NCBI RefSeq assembly: GCF_000160755.1 | Contig: NZ_GG668576.1 | Location: 994,506 to 1,058,505 of the forward strand | DNA: 64,000 nt | Reading direction: 5' to 3' | Source: Proteus mirabilis ATCC 29906 | GTDB lineage: Bacteria > Pseudomonadota > Gammaproteobacteria > Enterobacterales > Enterobacteriaceae | Shown: positions 1-10,386 of the stretch, piece after piece | Numbering within the stretch: the stretch's first letter is position 1 | Layout of the letters: the number at the start of each line of letters is the position of its first letter | Position numbers and translations under genes: made by a program | Notes under the pieces: generated by a model | Seen by the model: only the letters and a program-made list of their open reading frames with translations | What the model was told of the DNA's origin: nothing | Database searches by the model: none

Positions 1-125
1 GAATCTTTTGGAATAAAAAGTAAAAAAAGTTATAAGGATATTCATAAAGCTTATTTCCATCTTTTGCTTGATGGCGTATGGTAATTTCATCTGACCTTAT
101 AAAAAATCATGTACCGAGGATAAAA

Positions 126-1079
126 ATGAGCAAAATTTTCGAAGATAACTCGCAAACTATTGGCCATACCCCCCTAGTTCGTTTAAAACATTTCGGTAAT
201 GGCAATATCTTAGCTAAAGTAGAATCTCGTAATCCAAGCTTTAGTGTAAAATGCCGTATCGGTGCAAATATGATTTGGGATGCAGAAAAAAAAGGTATCC
301 TGAAACCCGGCGTAGAGCTAGTTGAGCCAACCAGTGGTAATACTGGGATTGCCTTGGCTTATGTAGCTGCTGCACGTGGCTATAAGCTGACACTGACTAT
401 GCCTGATACCATGAGTATTGAGCGCCGTAAATTATTAAAAGCATTAGGTGCTAACCTTGTGTTAACTGAGGGCGCTAAAGGTATGAAGGGAGCGATTGAT
501 AAAGCGAACGAAATTCGTGATAGCGATCCTAGCCGTTACCTTCTACTACAACAATTTAGTAATCCAGCAAACCCAGAAATTCATGAGAAAACCACAGGCC
601 CTGAAATTTGGAATGACACTGATGGCAAAGTTGATGTAGTTATCGCAGGTGTCGGAACGGGTGGTACCATCACGGGTATTGGTCGCTATTTGAAAAATAC
701 TCAAGGTAAAGCTGTCACCATGGTTGCGGTAGAACCTAAAGATTCTCCTGTTATTAGCCAAGCATTAGCAGGTGAAGAAATTAAGCCTGGTCCACATAAA
801 ATCCAAGGTATTGGTGCAGGTTTTATCCCTGAAAACTTAGAGTTATCACTATTAGATCGCGTGATCCAAATTACTAACGAAGAAGCATTTGAAACAGCTC
901 GTGACGTTATGACCAAAGAAGGTATTTTAGCGGGTATTTCATCCGGTGCGGCAATTGCGGCTGCAGTGAAATTAGCTAAAGAGCCAGAATTTGCTAATAA
1001 AGAAATCGTAGTGATTTTACCTTCTTCAGGTGAACGTTATCTCAGCACCCCACTTTTTGCTGATATCTCTGACAGCTAA
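126..1079 (+). CDS. cysK: Cysteine synthase A (O-acetylserine sulfhydrylase A)
   Basis: Makes cysteine from O-acetylserine and sulfide in the cytoplasm, the last step of sulfate assimilation. It is a fold-type II PLP enzyme of 317 aa (E. coli CysK about 323). The PLP lysine is K42 in NPSFSVKCR; the substrate loop TSGNTG lies near residue 70, and the phosphate-binding GTGGTITG near 177. The start chosen is the ATG at 126, preceded by a GAGGA ribosome site; an in-frame ATG at 78 would add 16 residues not seen in the family. It is followed by a strong terminator and stands apart from ptsH, as in E. coli. A paralogue, cysM, lies 3 kb downstream. Confidence 0.97.
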   Translation: MSKIFEDNSQTIGHTPLVRLKHFGNGNILAKVESRNPSFSVKCRIGANMIWDAEKKGILKPGVELVEPTSGNTGIALAYVAAARGYKLTLTMPDTMSIERRKLLKALGANLVLTEGAKGMKGAIDKANEIRDSDPSRYLLLQQFSNPANPEIHEKTTGPEIWNDTDGKVDVVIAGVGTGGTITGIGRYLKNTQGKAVTMVAVEPKDSPVISQALAGEEIKPGPHKIQGIGAGFIPENLELSLLDRVIQITNEEAFETARDVMTKEGILAGISSGAAIAAAVKLAKEPEFANKEIVVILPSSGERYLSTPLFADISDS

Positions 1080-1110
1080 ATCGCGTCACCTAAAATGTAA
1101 AATATTTATT

Positions 1111-1138
1111 AAAAAAGCACCTTCAGGGTGCTTTTTTT
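1111..1138 (+). terminator. Rho-independent terminator of cysK
   Basis: The arms GCACC and GGTGC (1117-1121 and 1127-1131) are flanked by A and T runs that extend the stem. The T7 tail on the plus strand lies 31-60 bases after the cysK stop. Confidence 0.9.
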
Positions 1139-1409
1139 GTGGTAGAGATCAAACTTTGTTATCCAGATAGGTGATTTATTCTGTCGAGTTTAGTATTTAA
1201 TCAAGTAATTATTTCGAAGGTCGAAATTAATCAGAAAATAGGCAAGTGATAAAAATAGCACTGCTTTCAATTTCTGGGGACTATTTTTATCGGATAACGT
1301 AACATGGCTTATATTATCTGATATTGCTACGCAAAGCAGGACAATTTCATCTACACTTACTAAGTCCTGACTTAATGTGAATAATTGAGTTATAAAAGGA
1401 AAAAATCCT
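1139..1409 (+). promoter_or_regulatory. cysK-ptsH intergenic region, presumed pts promoter region
   Basis: About 270 bases without a gene lie between the cysK terminator and ptsH. By position this should carry the pts operon promoters. A half-site TGTGA occurs near 1375 but its partner arm is poor, so no CRP site is claimed. The ptsH ribosome site AAAAGGAAAA is visible just before 1410. Confidence 0.4.
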
Positions 1410-1667
1410 ATGTACCAGCAAGAAGTTACTATTACAGCACCAAACGGCTTACATACTCGTCCTGCAGCACAGTTAGTAAAAGAGGCTAAAACTTTCTCTT
1501 CTGATATTAGTCTTATTTCTGGTGGTAAATCAGCCAGCGCGAAGAGCTTATTCAAATTACAAACTTTAGGATTAACCCAAGGTACTGTAGTCACTATTTC
1601 TGCTGAAGGCGAAGATGAAAAACAAGCAGTAGAACATTTAGTTAAGTTAATGGCTGAGTTAGAGTAA
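1410..1667 (+). CDS. ptsH: Phosphocarrier protein HPr
   Basis: Small cytoplasmic carrier that passes phosphate from enzyme I to the sugar-specific IIA domains of the phosphotransferase system. The 85-aa product is full length. The phosphorylated histidine is H15 in [10 protein letters not shown] and the conserved serine is S46 in SAKSLFKL. It is the first gene of ptsH-ptsI-crr. The gap to ptsI is unusually roomy (143 bases) and holds a strong hairpin, which could let HPr be made in excess over enzyme I. Confidence 0.97.
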   Translation: MYQQEVTITAPNGLHTRPAAQLVKEAKTFSSDISLISGGKSASAKSLFKLQTLGLTQGTVVTISAEGEDEKQAVEHLVKLMAELE

Positions 1668-1702
1668 TCCAGTTACCTTTCGCTATTCATTAACGTCCTA
1701 TT

Positions 1703-1727
1703 TTCCCCTGAAAATCGCTCAGGGGAA
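1703..1727 (+). repeat. Hairpin between ptsH and ptsI
   Basis: A 9-bp perfect inverted repeat (1703-1711 with 1719-1727, arms TTCCCCTGA and TCAGGGGAA) with a 7-base loop. The T tail after it is weak, so it fits a partial terminator or an RNA-stabilising 3' end better than a full stop of transcription. Confidence 0.7.
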
Positions 1728-1810
1728 TTTATAACTCGATGATTTTAAAACAGCAGTGTCTCTTGATCCTATTTTTTTAAAATTATCACCAGCAAGTCGT
1801 AGGATAAATT

Positions 1811-3538
1811 ATGATTTCAGGAATTTTAGCTTCACCGGGTATCGCATTTGGTCAAGCTCTTCTACTTAAAGAAGAACCTATTATTATTAGCCAACGTAAA
1901 ATCCAAAGTGACGAAGTTGACACCCAAATCGAACGTTTTAAAGATGGTCGTAATAAATCAGCGCAACAACTAGAAATCATTAAAGCCCGTGCTGAAAAAA
2001 ATCTTGGTGCCGATAAAGCTGAGATTTTTGAAGGCCATATTATGTTATTAGAAGATGAGGAACTCGAACAAGAGATCATATCCCTCATCAAAAGTGACAA
2101 GAAAACCGCAGAAGCAGCGGTTCAATCTGTTATTGAAGATCAGGCAACCGCATTAGAAGCCTTAGATGATGAGTACTTAAAAGAGCGTGCGGCTGACGTT
2201 CGTGATATTGGTAAGCGCTTAATGCGTAATATCTTAGAGATGCCAATTATCGATTTAAGTGCTATTTCTGAAAAAGTGATTTTAGTTGCTACAGATTTAA
2301 CGCCATCAGAAACAGCGCAGCTTAGCTTAGACAATGTGTTAGGCTTTATCACTGACTTAGGGGGTAGAACATCACACACCTCTATCATGGCACGCTCTTT
2401 AGAGATCCCAGCGATTGTTGGCACATCTAATGCAACAGAAACCATTAAAAAAGAAGATTATCTGGTTCTTGATGCGATTAACAATAAAATCATTATTAAT
2501 CCTTCTGATGAAGAGCTCGAAGCATTAAAGGCTATCAAAGAAGAGTACCTACATGAAAAAGAAGAGCTGGCAAAACTAAAAGATTTACCAGCAATTACCC
2601 TTGATGGGCATCAAGTTGAAGTTTGCGCTAATATAGGTACTGTACGTGATGTCGCAGGTGCTGAGCGTAATGGTGCGGAAGGTGTTGGACTCTATCGTAC
2701 TGAATTCCTATTTATGGATAGAGATTCCTTACCAACAGAAGAAGAGCAATTCCAAGCTTATAAAGCTGTGGCTGAAGCGGTAGGCAGTCCTGCGGTCATT
2801 ATCCGTACTATGGATATTGGTGGCGATAAAGACTTACCTTACATGAATTTACCGAAAGAAGAGAATCCATTCTTAGGTTGGCGTGCAATTCGTATTTGTC
2901 TTGACCGCAAAGAGATCCTTCATCCACAATTACGTGCTATCTTAAGAGCGTCTGCTTTTGGTAAACTACGTATTATGTTTCCAATGATTATCTCTGTTGA
3001 AGAGATCCGAGCATTGAAAGCGGAACTTGAAATACTGAAAAGCCAGCTTCGTGAAGAAAATAAGCCTTTTGATGAATCTATCGAAGTCGGTGTTATGGTT
3101 GAAACGCCAGCAGCGGCTGTTATGGCTCGCCATATGGCAAAAGAAGTTGACTTTTTCAGTATTGGGACTAACGATCTAACACAATATACTCTGGCTGTAG
3201 ACCGTGGAAATGAGCTGATATCTCATCTATATAATCCAATGTCACCTGCTGTACTTAATCTGATTAAACAGGTGATTGATGCATCACACGCTGAAGGTAA
3301 ATGGACTGGAATGTGTGGTGAGCTTGCCGGGGATGAACGGGCAACAATGTTGCTTCTGGGCATGGGATTAGATGAGTTTAGTATGAGTGCTATATCAATT
3401 CCTCGCATCAAAAAAATTATTCGTAACGCCAATTTTGATGATGCAAAAGCACTGGCAGAGCAAGCACTTGCTCAGCCGACTGCAAAGGAATTAATGGACT
3501 TAGTAGAAACTTTTACTAAAGAAAAAACACTGTGCTAA
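1811..3538 (+). CDS. ptsI: PEP-protein phosphotransferase, enzyme I of the PTS
   Basis: Takes phosphate from phosphoenolpyruvate and passes it to HPr, starting the PTS relay in the cytoplasm. The product is 575 aa, the same as E. coli enzyme I. The phospho-histidine is at about residue 189 in [12 protein letters not shown]. The PEP-binding barrel follows, with the signature [20 protein letters not shown] and the catalytic cysteine in GMCGELAGD near residue 502. An AGGA ribosome site precedes the ATG by 7 bases. It lies between ptsH and crr. Confidence 0.98.
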   Translation: MISGILASPGIAFGQALLLKEEPIIISQRKIQSDEVDTQIERFKDGRNKSAQQLEIIKARAEKNLGADKAEIFEGHIMLLEDEELEQEIISLIKSDKKTAEAAVQSVIEDQATALEALDDEYLKERAADVRDIGKRLMRNILEMPIIDLSAISEKVILVATDLTPSETAQLSLDNVLGFITDLGGRTSHTSIMARSLEIPAIVGTSNATETIKKEDYLVLDAINNKIIINPSDEELEALKAIKEEYLHEKEELAKLKDLPAITLDGHQVEVCANIGTVRDVAGAERNGAEGVGLYRTEFLFMDRDSLPTEEEQFQAYKAVAEAVGSPAVIIRTMDIGGDKDLPYMNLPKEENPFLGWRAIRICLDRKEILHPQLRAILRASAFGKLRIMFPMIISVEEIRALKAELEILKSQLREENKPFDESIEVGVMVETPAAAVMARHMAKEVDFFSIGTNDLTQYTLAVDRGNELISHLYNPMSPAVLNLIKQVIDASHAEGKWTGMCGELAGDERATMLLLGMGLDEFSMSAISIPRIKKIIRNANFDDAKALAEQALAQPTAKELMDLVETFTKEKTLC

Positions 3539-3587
3539 TAACGTTAGCCAGAGCCCGGTCCCAACTAAAATAATTAGGAGAAGATTC

Positions 3588-4097
3588 ATGGGTCTGTTTG
3601 ATAAATTAAAATCACTGGTTTCAGAGGAAAAGAAAGGCAGTGGCACGATTGATATTGTTGCACCACTTTCTGGTGAAATCGTCAATATCGAAGATGTTCC
3701 TGATGTTGTTTTCGCTGAAAAAATTGTAGGTGACGGTATTGCTATCAAACCTGCTGGTCATAAAATTGTTGCACCAGTTGATGGTACTATCGGTAAAATT
3801 TTCGAGACTAACCATGCTTTCTCTATTGAGTCTGACAACGGTATCGAATTATTTGTCCACTTCGGTATCGACACAGTTGAACTAAAAGGTGAAGGATTTA
3901 AACGTATCGCTGAAGAAGGTCAACAAGTTAAAGTCGGTGATACTGTTTTAGAATTTGATTTAGCTGTTTTAGAAGAAAAAGCAAAATCGGTATTAACACC
4001 GGTTGTGATTTCTAATATGGATGAAATCCAAGGTTTAACTAAAATGACAGGCCCAGTAACTGTTGGTGAAACCGTTGTAATGCAGATCAAAAAATAA
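3588..4097 (+). CDS. crr: Glucose-specific phosphotransferase enzyme IIA (IIAGlc)
   Basis: Cytoplasmic IIA protein that carries phosphate from HPr to the glucose IICB permease, and that signals carbon status by inducer exclusion and adenylate cyclase activation. The 169-aa product matches the family length exactly. The active histidine is H91 counting the initiator Met (H90 mature numbering) in LFVHFGIDT, and the helper histidine is H76 in [20 protein letters not shown] ribosome site precedes the ATG. The 49-base gap from ptsI has no terminator, so it is the third gene of the operon; a strong terminator follows. Confidence 0.98.
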   Translation: MGLFDKLKSLVSEEKKGSGTIDIVAPLSGEIVNIEDVPDVVFAEKIVGDGIAIKPAGHKIVAPVDGTIGKIFETNHAFSIESDNGIELFVHFGIDTVELKGEGFKRIAEEGQQVKVGDTVLEFDLAVLEEKAKSVLTPVVISNMDEIQGLTKMTGPVTVGETVVMQIKK

Positions 4098-4120
4098 TTT
4101 TTAATCTGTTCTCACTTTTA

Positions 4121-4152
4121 AACCGCCACATTTCCTCTGTGGCGGTTTTTAT
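4121..4152 (+). terminator. Terminator of ptsH-ptsI-crr
   Basis: A 10-bp perfect stem (4121-4130 with 4139-4148, arms AACCGCCACA and TGTGGCGGTT) with an 8-base loop and a T run. The A-rich left flank means it may also work for convergent cysM. Confidence 0.93.
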
Positions 4153-4187
4153 ATGCAAGCGAATGAGCTTTAACGAGGGCAGAAAAC

Positions 4188-5069
4188 TCAACCAAACACC
4201 CCAGTTGATAAATAGCGATCGCCTCTATCACAAATAATAGCCACAATCACAGCCCCTGGGTTCTCTTTAGCAACGCGTATTGCACCAGCTACGGCTCCCC
4301 CAGAACTAACGCCACAGAATATACCTTCTTTACTCGCTAATAGGCGCATGGTTTGTTCTGCTTCTGTTTGGGACATATCTATAACACTATCAACCAACTC
4401 TTTTCGAAAAATACCGGGTAAATAGGCTGGAGACCAACGACGAATACCCGGAATTTGACTTTTTTCTTCCGGTTGTAAACCGACAATTTTTACTGTGTCC
4501 GATTGTGTTTTTAGGTAACTCCCCACCCCAGTTATCGTACCTGTTGTTCCCATGCTAGAAACAAAATGGGTAATACGCCCTTGAGTCTGTTGCCAAATTT
4601 CAGGGCCAGTTGAAGTAAAATGCGCTCGAGGGTTATCGGGGTTATTAAACTGATCTAATACCTTGCCTTCACCTTTACGCTCCATTTCTTGCGCTAAATC
4701 TCTCGCCCCTTCCATACCAATTTCGCGGCTAACCAAAATAAGCTCGGCGCCATACGCTTGCATGGATGCTTGACGCTCTTTACTCATATTTTCTGGCATT
4801 AATAATTTTAGTCGATAACCTTTTACTGCCGCTATCATCGCTAAAGCAATCCCTGTATTACCACTGGTTGCCTCAATTAATGTATCGCCAGGTTTAATTT
4901 CACCGCGTAATTCAGCTTGCTCAATCATCGATAACGCGGCTCTATCTTTCACAGAACCCGCCGGATTATTGCCTTCAAGCTTAACCCATATTTCTGCATC
5001 TAATCCTTGTGAAAGTCGTTGTAATTTGACCAATGGTGTATTACCAATAAATTGTTCTAAGCCTGCCAC
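4188..5069 (-). CDS. cysM: Cysteine synthase B (O-acetylserine sulfhydrylase B)
   Basis: PLP enzyme making cysteine from O-acetylserine; family members can also use thiosulfate, giving S-sulfocysteine. The 293-aa product is slightly shorter than E. coli CysM (303). The PLP lysine is K41 in NNPAGSVKDRAA, with the substrate loop [11 protein letters not shown] near residue 68. The start codon is GTG, with GGGA 7 bases upstream. It lies downstream of cysPTWA on the same strand, which carries a thiosulfate/sulfate importer, supporting the CysM rather than CysK assignment. The 206-base gap to cysA contains a hairpin. Confidence 0.95.
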   Translation of the reverse strand: MAGLEQFIGNTPLVKLQRLSQGLDAEIWVKLEGNNPAGSVKDRAALSMIEQAELRGEIKPGDTLIEATSGNTGIALAMIAAVKGYRLKLLMPENMSKERQASMQAYGAELILVSREIGMEGARDLAQEMERKGEGKVLDQFNNPDNPRAHFTSTGPEIWQQTQGRITHFVSSMGTTGTITGVGSYLKTQSDTVKIVGLQPEEKSQIPGIRRWSPAYLPGIFRKELVDSVIDMSQTEAEQTMRLLASKEGIFCGVSSGGAVAGAIRVAKENPGAVIVAIICDRGDRYLSTGVFG

Positions 5070-5210
5070 AATAAATCCCTGATCATTTATTTGTTTGTAT
5101 TAATGAAGAAATCATATTTAACTTATTAACGCAATAAAATTAACATTTTTTAATAGATTTTATTCTTTTTCGTGTTATAGCCTGTATAGTTAGTTTTACT
5201 CAATAGCCAA

Positions 5211-5240
5211 AATACCCATGCAAAAAAATCTGCATGGGCA
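5211..5240 (-). terminator. Hairpin after cysA, possible partial terminator
   Basis: An 8-bp stem (5215-5222 with 5231-5238, arms CCCATGCA and TGCATGGG) lies 36 bases past the cysA stop. The minus-strand tail TATTTT is short, so readthrough into cysM is likely. Confidence 0.55.
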
Positions 5241-5275
5241 GTCATTAACTGTAATAAAAGAATAATGCTATTTTT

Positions 5276-6364
5276 TTAAGCTGTGTATGCCAGTGAAACT
5301 GTTGTTAAGGGACGATCTTGTGCATATAACCGCGCTTTTGCACCGCCCATATAGTAAATATCACCTTTATGGGGTATTGATGTCATATCATTCCATACCG
5401 CGCTAATTGGCGTATTTCCCCACTCAATAGGCTGTAAAACCAATTGCCAATAGTGTCCTTTAGGAGTCACTTCTATTACTTTGACGGGAAGTTTACATAA
5501 GCTATCACTATGCGGGTTAAGTGAAATTTCCCAAGGGCGCAAAAAAACATCAACTTTGCCTTGATAGAGCGGCGTAACCGATAAAGGTAAGTGATAGCCA
5601 GCAATTTGTAATTGCGCACCATTAATTTCACCTTGGAGATGATTAACATCACCGAGAAATTCTAAAACAAAGCGACTTTCAGGCGTGTGCCAAACTTGTT
5701 GCGGTGTACCCACTTGTTCGATTTTGCCATTTCCCATAATAACGATGCGATCAGCGACTTCCATTGCTTCTTGTTGATCATGGGTGACAAAAACACTGGT
5801 AAATTTAAGCTCACTATGTAATTCCCGTAGCCAACTGCGTAATTCAGTTCTCACTTTGGCATCTAACGCACCGAAAGGCTCATCGAGTAATAAAATTTGT
5901 GGCTCTACAGCCAATGCTCTCGCTAAAGCTACGCGCTGTTTTTGCCCTCCTGAAAGTTGTGCAGGATAACGCTGTGCTAAATGAGGCAGTTGGATCATCT
6001 CTAATAATTGCGTGACTTTTTTATCAATCGCGGCTTTGTTAGGACGTTCGCGACGTGGTAATACGGTTAAGCCAAAGGCAATATTTTCAAATACCGTCAT
6101 ATGGCGAAACAGTGCATAGTGTTGGAAAACAAACCCAACTTTGCGCTCGCGGGCATGTAAACGACTGACATCTTGCCCTGCAAAACAGATTTTACCTTCC
6201 GTTTGATGCTCAAGTCCTGCAATGATACGTAATAGTGTGGTTTTACCTGAGCCTGATGGCCCCAATAGCGCCATCATCTCACCGGAATTGACCGTTAAAT
6301 TCACGTCATGCAACACTTCAGTGCGATCAAAATATTTTGTGACATGATTAATTTCAATACTCAT
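5276..6364 (-). CDS. cysA: Sulfate/thiosulfate ABC transporter ATP-binding protein
   Basis: ATPase on the inner face of the membrane that powers sulfate and thiosulfate import through CysT/CysW. The 362-aa product has Walker [10 protein letters not shown] at residues 35-43, the ABC signature [15 protein letters not shown] near 137, Walker [13 protein letters not shown] and the switch [16 protein letters not shown], then a TOBE-like C-terminal regulatory domain. It follows cysW by 19 bases in the cysP-cysT-cysW-cysA operon. In E. coli this operon is under CysB; no CysB site could be defined by eye here. Confidence 0.97.
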   Translation of the reverse strand: MSIEINHVTKYFDRTEVLHDVNLTVNSGEMMALLGPSGSGKTTLLRIIAGLEHQTEGKICFAGQDVSRLHARERKVGFVFQHYALFRHMTVFENIAFGLTVLPRRERPNKAAIDKKVTQLLEMIQLPHLAQRYPAQLSGGQKQRVALARALAVEPQILLLDEPFGALDAKVRTELRSWLRELHSELKFTSVFVTHDQQEAMEVADRIVIMGNGKIEQVGTPQQVWHTPESRFVLEFLGDVNHLQGEINGAQLQIAGYHLPLSVTPLYQGKVDVFLRPWEISLNPHSDSLCKLPVKVIEVTPKGHYWQLVLQPIEWGNTPISAVWNDMTSIPHKGDIYYMGGAKARLYAQDRPLTTVSLAYTA

Positions 6365-6383
6365 ATTTTGCCCCTGTTTTGCG

Positions 6384-7226
6384 TTATTGCTGACGTTCTA
6401 AATGCCATTGCAACGCACTTTTAACCATTAATGTAATAATTGCCATCATGGCAAGTAATGCTGCTGCCGTAAAAGCCCCCACAGTGTTGTAGTCTTGGTG
6501 CAAAAGTTCGACCTGTAAAGGCAGTGAATAGGTTTCTCCACGAATAGCCCCCGAGACAACAGAGACGGCACCAAATTCCCCTATAGCACGTGCATTTGTT
6601 AAAACCACACCGTAGAGCAATGCCCAACGAATATTAGGTAATGTCACTCGCCAAAACATTTTCCAACTACTGGCACCTAATAACACAGCGGCTTCATCCT
6701 CTTGGCTTCCTTGGCTCATCATCACCGGGACAAGCTCTCTCACGACAAAAGGACAAGTGACAAATACCGTCACTAATACCATACCGGGCCAAGAGAACAT
6801 TAACTGAATATCGAATTGTTCCAACCACTGCCCTGCCCAACCATTGCTACCATAAAAAAGCAGATAGAGCAGTCCCGCAACGACAGGAGATACCGCAAAT
6901 GGGATATCAATCAGCGTCATTAACCACTGACGCCCCGGAAAACGAAAACGCGTAACAAGCCACGCCATACTAATACCAAACAACATATTTATCGGTACAG
7001 TAATTAAAGCGATAAGTAGCGTAAGCCAAACAGCATGTAACATATCGCTATCTAGCAAGTTGTCGGTAAATATTTCTATGCCTTTTGAAAACGCAGTCAT
7101 AAAGATCCACGCAATAGGCACCACTAAAAATAAAATGGATAACACAACGCCTGTAAGGATCAATCCCCATTTTACCCAATCAATTTGGCGACGATAAAGA
7201 GAGCGTTGTTGCGCTATATCCGACAT
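6384..7226 (-). CDS. cysW: Sulfate/thiosulfate ABC transporter permease CysW
   Basis: Inner-membrane permease subunit of the sulfate/thiosulfate importer; with CysT it forms the channel. The 280-aa product has about six hydrophobic segments, starting with one near residues 17-43 ([19 protein letters not shown]). The EAA motif that contacts CysA is seen in [23 protein letters not shown], near residue 175. Its ATG overlaps the cysT stop by one base (TAATG), so translation is coupled. Confidence 0.96.
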   Translation of the reverse strand: MSDIAQQRSLYRRQIDWVKWGLILTGVVLSILFLVVPIAWIFMTAFSKGIEIFTDNLLDSDMLHAVWLTLLIALITVPINMLFGISMAWLVTRFRFPGRQWLMTLIDIPFAVSPVVAGLLYLLFYGSNGWAGQWLEQFDIQLMFSWPGMVLVTVFVTCPFVVRELVPVMMSQGSQEDEAAVLLGASSWKMFWRVTLPNIRWALLYGVVLTNARAIGEFGAVSVVSGAIRGETYSLPLQVELLHQDYNTVGAFTAAALLAMMAIITLMVKSALQWHLERQQ

Positions 7227-8059
7227 TAGTGCCCCCTTAATCGCTTGCCAAAGCGACTTTGTAATCCATTAATTGAAAACAGTAAGACTAATGAAACCAA
7301 TAAAATAACAGAAGCGACCGCGCTGGCTGCAGGATAATCAAACTCCTGTAATCGAATAAATATCATCAAAGAAACCACTTCGGTCTGCCATGCAATATTG
7401 CCAGCAATAAAAATAACAGCACCAAATTCCCCTAAACTACGCGTAAAAGAGAGCGCAGTACCGGCTAATAACGCCGGAGACAATTCAGGTAACACAACTT
7501 TACGGAACGTTTGCCAACGGTTTGCCCCTAATGTTTCAGCCGCTTCTTCATATTCAGGGCCTAACTCTTCTAAAACAGGTTGCACTGTTCTGACCACAAA
7601 CGGCAAACTAGTAAAAGACATCGCCACAGCAATACCAATCCATGTATTGATCACCTTGATATCAAACTTATCTAACACCAAGCCATACCATCCTTGTGTA
7701 GAAAACAACGTTGCTAAGGTTAATCCCGCTACCGCTGTAGGTAAGGCAAAAGGTAAATCCATTAATCCATCAAGAAACTTTCTGCCGGGGAAACGATAGC
7801 GCGTAATGATCCACGCTAATAACATGCCAAAAATAGCATTAAAAATACTTGCAACACCGGCTGACAACAAAGTGACTTTATACGCTGCCACAATTTGAGG
7901 GTGGGTTATCACCGCCCAATATTGTGCCCAACTCATTTCAGATAACTGCACAACCAGCGCACTCATAGGTAGCAATAAGATCAAACAAGTATAAAAAAGC
8001 GTACTACCTAAACTAAGCCCAAATCCGGGTAATACTCGCTTGCTGGCTGTGGCAAACAT
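7226..8059 (-). CDS. cysU: Sulfate/thiosulfate ABC transporter permease CysT (CysU)
   Basis: Partner permease of CysW. The 277-aa product is full length (E. coli 277), with about six membrane helices and the EAA loop YEEAAETLGANRWQTFRKVVLP near residue 170. It lies between cysP and cysW, sharing a single base with each (positions 8059 and 7226), the tight spacing expected for subunits made in step. The C-terminal half holds the conserved LGEFGAVIFIAGNI stretch. Confidence 0.96.
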   Translation of the reverse strand: MFATASKRVLPGFGLSLGSTLFYTCLILLLPMSALVVQLSEMSWAQYWAVITHPQIVAAYKVTLLSAGVASIFNAIFGMLLAWIITRYRFPGRKFLDGLMDLPFALPTAVAGLTLATLFSTQGWYGLVLDKFDIKVINTWIGIAVAMSFTSLPFVVRTVQPVLEELGPEYEEAAETLGANRWQTFRKVVLPELSPALLAGTALSFTRSLGEFGAVIFIAGNIAWQTEVVSLMIFIRLQEFDYPAASAVASVILLVSLVLLFSINGLQSRFGKRLRGH

Positions 8060-9078
8060 TATTGGCGTCCTTCTAATAATAATTTATCTAGCGTGCCATC
8101 TGTAGCAAAATGCGTTTTCATCACTTGGTTCCAATCACCAAACACATCTTCAATGGTAAATAATGAAGTGGCTGGAAATTGATCTGCTTTTTTCGCCATC
8201 ACCGCTTTATCATTTACGCGATAGTTAAATTGTGTGATGATCTCCTGAGCTCTCGGGCTATATAAATAATTTAGGTAAGCTTTGGCGAGGGTTTCTGTTT
8301 TATTGCGTTGCACATTTTTATCAATCCATGCCACAGGAAACTCCGCTAAAATATCTACAGGAGGGACAATAACTTGATAATCATCTTCACCATATTGCTG
8401 GCGAATATTATTTACTTCAGACTCAAAACTAATTAAAACATCACCAAGTCCACGTTCAATAAATGAGGTCGTTGCCCCCCGTCCCCCGGTATCAAATACC
8501 GCAACATTTTTAAGTAACTTTGTCATAGCATCACGGGTTTGCGCTTCATTTCCATAAGCTTTTTCAAACGCTCCCCATGCGGCTAAATAGGTATAACGAC
8601 CGTTACCTGATGTTTTTGGGTTAGGGAAAACCACTTTGACATCTTCACGGGTCAAATCTTGCCAAGAAGTGATATTTTTAGGATTTCCTTTACGAACCAA
8701 ATAGGCCATTGTGGAATAATAAGGTGAGCTATTATTAGGTAGACGTTGTTGCCAATCAGCAGGAATAAGCTTGCCTTTATCATGCAAAATTTGTACATCC
8801 GTCACCTGGTTATAAGTGACAACATCCGCAGGTAAACCTTGTAATATGGCTAATGCTTGTTTAGAAGAGCCAGCATGGGACTGTTTGATAGTGACTTTGT
8901 CATCAGGATGTTGAGCATCCCATTGAGTTTTAAAATCACTATTAAGCTGTGTAAATAACTCGCGAGCAATATCGTAAGAGCTATTAAGTAATTGAGCTGC
9001 ATTTGCATAACTACTCGCAACCAAAGACAATGCAACGGTTGCCTGTAATGCAAAAGTTCGGATTGTTTTGTTCTTCAT
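8059..9078 (-). CDS. cysP: Thiosulfate/sulfate-binding periplasmic protein
   Basis: Periplasmic binding protein that delivers thiosulfate and sulfate to CysT/CysW/CysA. A Sec signal peptide (KNKT, then a hydrophobic stretch, cleavage near SYANA/AQ) is clear. Family blocks include ELLNSSYD-like QLLNSSYD at the mature N-terminus, [19 protein letters not shown], and [13 protein letters not shown], which hold the oxyanion. These match CysP more closely than Sbp from memory. The start used is the ATG at 9078, with GGGT about 7 bases upstream; an ATG at 9090 adds four residues and cannot be excluded. It is the first gene of the cys transport operon. Confidence 0.94.
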   Translation of the reverse strand: MKNKTIRTFALQATVALSLVASSYANAAQLLNSSYDIARELFTQLNSDFKTQWDAQHPDDKVTIKQSHAGSSKQALAILQGLPADVVTYNQVTDVQILHDKGKLIPADWQQRLPNNSSPYYSTMAYLVRKGNPKNITSWQDLTREDVKVVFPNPKTSGNGRYTYLAAWGAFEKAYGNEAQTRDAMTKLLKNVAVFDTGGRGATTSFIERGLGDVLISFESEVNNIRQQYGEDDYQVIVPPVDILAEFPVAWIDKNVQRNKTETLAKAYLNYLYSPRAQEIITQFNYRVNDKAVMAKKADQFPATSLFTIEDVFGDWNQVMKTHFATDGTLDKLLLEGRQ

Positions 9079-9276
9079 TATAGTACCCATCAGCGTAAGT
9101 CTTATTCTAATGGTTACTCTATCGGCTTTATTTATAACAGTGTAGTTAGCTTTTGTTATTTGATATAACTAATAGCTATTATAAATGGATAAAGAGTGAG
9201 ATTGCCCAAATAAATAAGCATCATAATGATTTAACTGAAAATAATTCAACATTGAGATATCGAGAAACAACCTCGT

Positions 9277-9314
9277 CAAAATAAAAACGCCAGCATAGTA
9301 AATGATACTGGCGT
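9277..9314 (-). terminator. Terminator of yfeX
   Basis: A 7-bp stem (9287-9293 with 9308-9314, arms ACGCCAG and CTGGCGT), followed on the minus strand by a T-rich tail. It lies just past the yfeX stop. The remaining 9091-9276 upstream of cysP is AT-rich, shows no gene, and presumably holds the cysP promoter. Confidence 0.8.
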
Positions 9315-9341
9315 GGCAAAATAGTAGTGTAACGCTAAGAC

Positions 9342-10238
9342 TTACAGAGCGGCTAATACTTCATAAGAAGGAGCGAAATAGTAGCTACCTGTCACAGGTT
9401 TACTCATACGCAGTAAATCATCGTATTTACCATCAACTTCACCAAACATACTGAGTAATTGCTGTTCAATATTATATAAACGGCCACAGTAGGCTAAGAA
9501 ATAGAGGCCATGTTTACCACTAGCAGTTCCATAAGGTAAGCTATGACGCAAAATCGCTAACTCTTCACCATTTTCTTCAATAGCAACACGGGATACATGA
9601 GAGGTAATATTGCGTTCTGATTCATCCAACTCAATGCTCTCTTTTTTAGTACGACCAATCATTTTTTCTTGATCTGATTCACTAAAACGCGCCCATTTTT
9701 TTAGGTTATGCTCATAGCGTTGAACCAAAACATAGCTACCACCAGCATCAATACCTTCATTAATTAAAGCAACACCATAGCGCTCGTCACCAACTGGATT
9801 TTCTGAGCCGTCAATAAAACCACTAAGATCACGCTCTTCAATCCAGCGGAAACCGTGGATCTCTTCTTCTATTTGGAGCACGTTACCAAAAGCAGCTATT
9901 GCAGCTTGCGCTAATGAGAAATTCACATCATGACGCATGGATTGGATATGGATAAGCATATCGCGCTGAGTCGCAGGAGCTAACCCTTTGCCTAATGGAC
10001 GAAATGGCTTTAACTCTGGCGCACTATTGTTATCTGATAATTTTTTCCAAAGATCTGAACCAAAAGCTACCACGGCACCTAATGAAGCATCAGGATACTG
10101 TTTTTGTAATTCGCTAAGGGATTGCATAAATTGTTGGCAGCCTTGACGTAGTTGATCAATTTCCCCCACCACCATTGCTTCAATAAATAGACCGAATTTA
10201 CTATGTGCGACTAAAATACCGCTTTGTGCATGAGACAT
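9342..10238 (-). CDS. yfeX: Dyp-type haem peroxidase YfeX
   Basis: Cytoplasmic haem-dependent peroxidase of the dye-decolourising family; the E. coli protein oxidises porphyrinogens, and a proposed deferrochelatase role is disputed. The 298-aa product carries the family GXXDG motif as GFIDGSENP with catalytic D143, the proximal haem histidine H214 in TSHVSR, and distal R231. There is no signal peptide. yfeX-yfeY-ypeA keep their E. coli order beside hemF, which makes coproporphyrin-pathway chemistry a plausible shared theme, though this is inference. Confidence 0.95.
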   Translation of the reverse strand: MSHAQSGILVAHSKFGLFIEAMVVGEIDQLRQGCQQFMQSLSELQKQYPDASLGAVVAFGSDLWKKLSDNNSAPELKPFRPLGKGLAPATQRDMLIHIQSMRHDVNFSLAQAAIAAFGNVLQIEEEIHGFRWIEERDLSGFIDGSENPVGDERYGVALINEGIDAGGSYVLVQRYEHNLKKWARFSESDQEKMIGRTKKESIELDESERNITSHVSRVAIEENGEELAILRHSLPYGTASGKHGLYFLAYCGRLYNIEQQLLSMFGEVDGKYDDLLRMSKPVTGSYYFAPSYEVLAAL

Positions 10239-10386
10239 ATTGCTTCCCTAATAAATAATAAAAAACATATAAATTAATGTGGTTTATTATATCCAACATT
10301 TATTTTTAGGCTTTGCTATTTAACAAATTTTTGTTAGCAGAAAAGGTAAATATAAAATTATTTTATTAATAACACTTAAAAATAAC

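Noticed and set aside
1-125. Riboswitch or CysB site ahead of cysK
   Set aside because: Only about 125 bases are present and no clear structure or consensus could be recognised; CysB sites are too degenerate to call by eye.
1370-1400. CRP site before ptsH
   Set aside because: A TGTGA half-site exists but the partner arm does not resemble TCACA.
1190-1594. 134-codon open frame on the minus strand across the start of ptsH
   Set aside because: It overlaps the certain ptsH gene in antisense, has no ribosome site and no recognisable family.
7398-7799. 133-codon open frame on the plus strand inside cysU
   Set aside because: It is antisense to a conserved permease gene and has the composition expected of a shadow frame.
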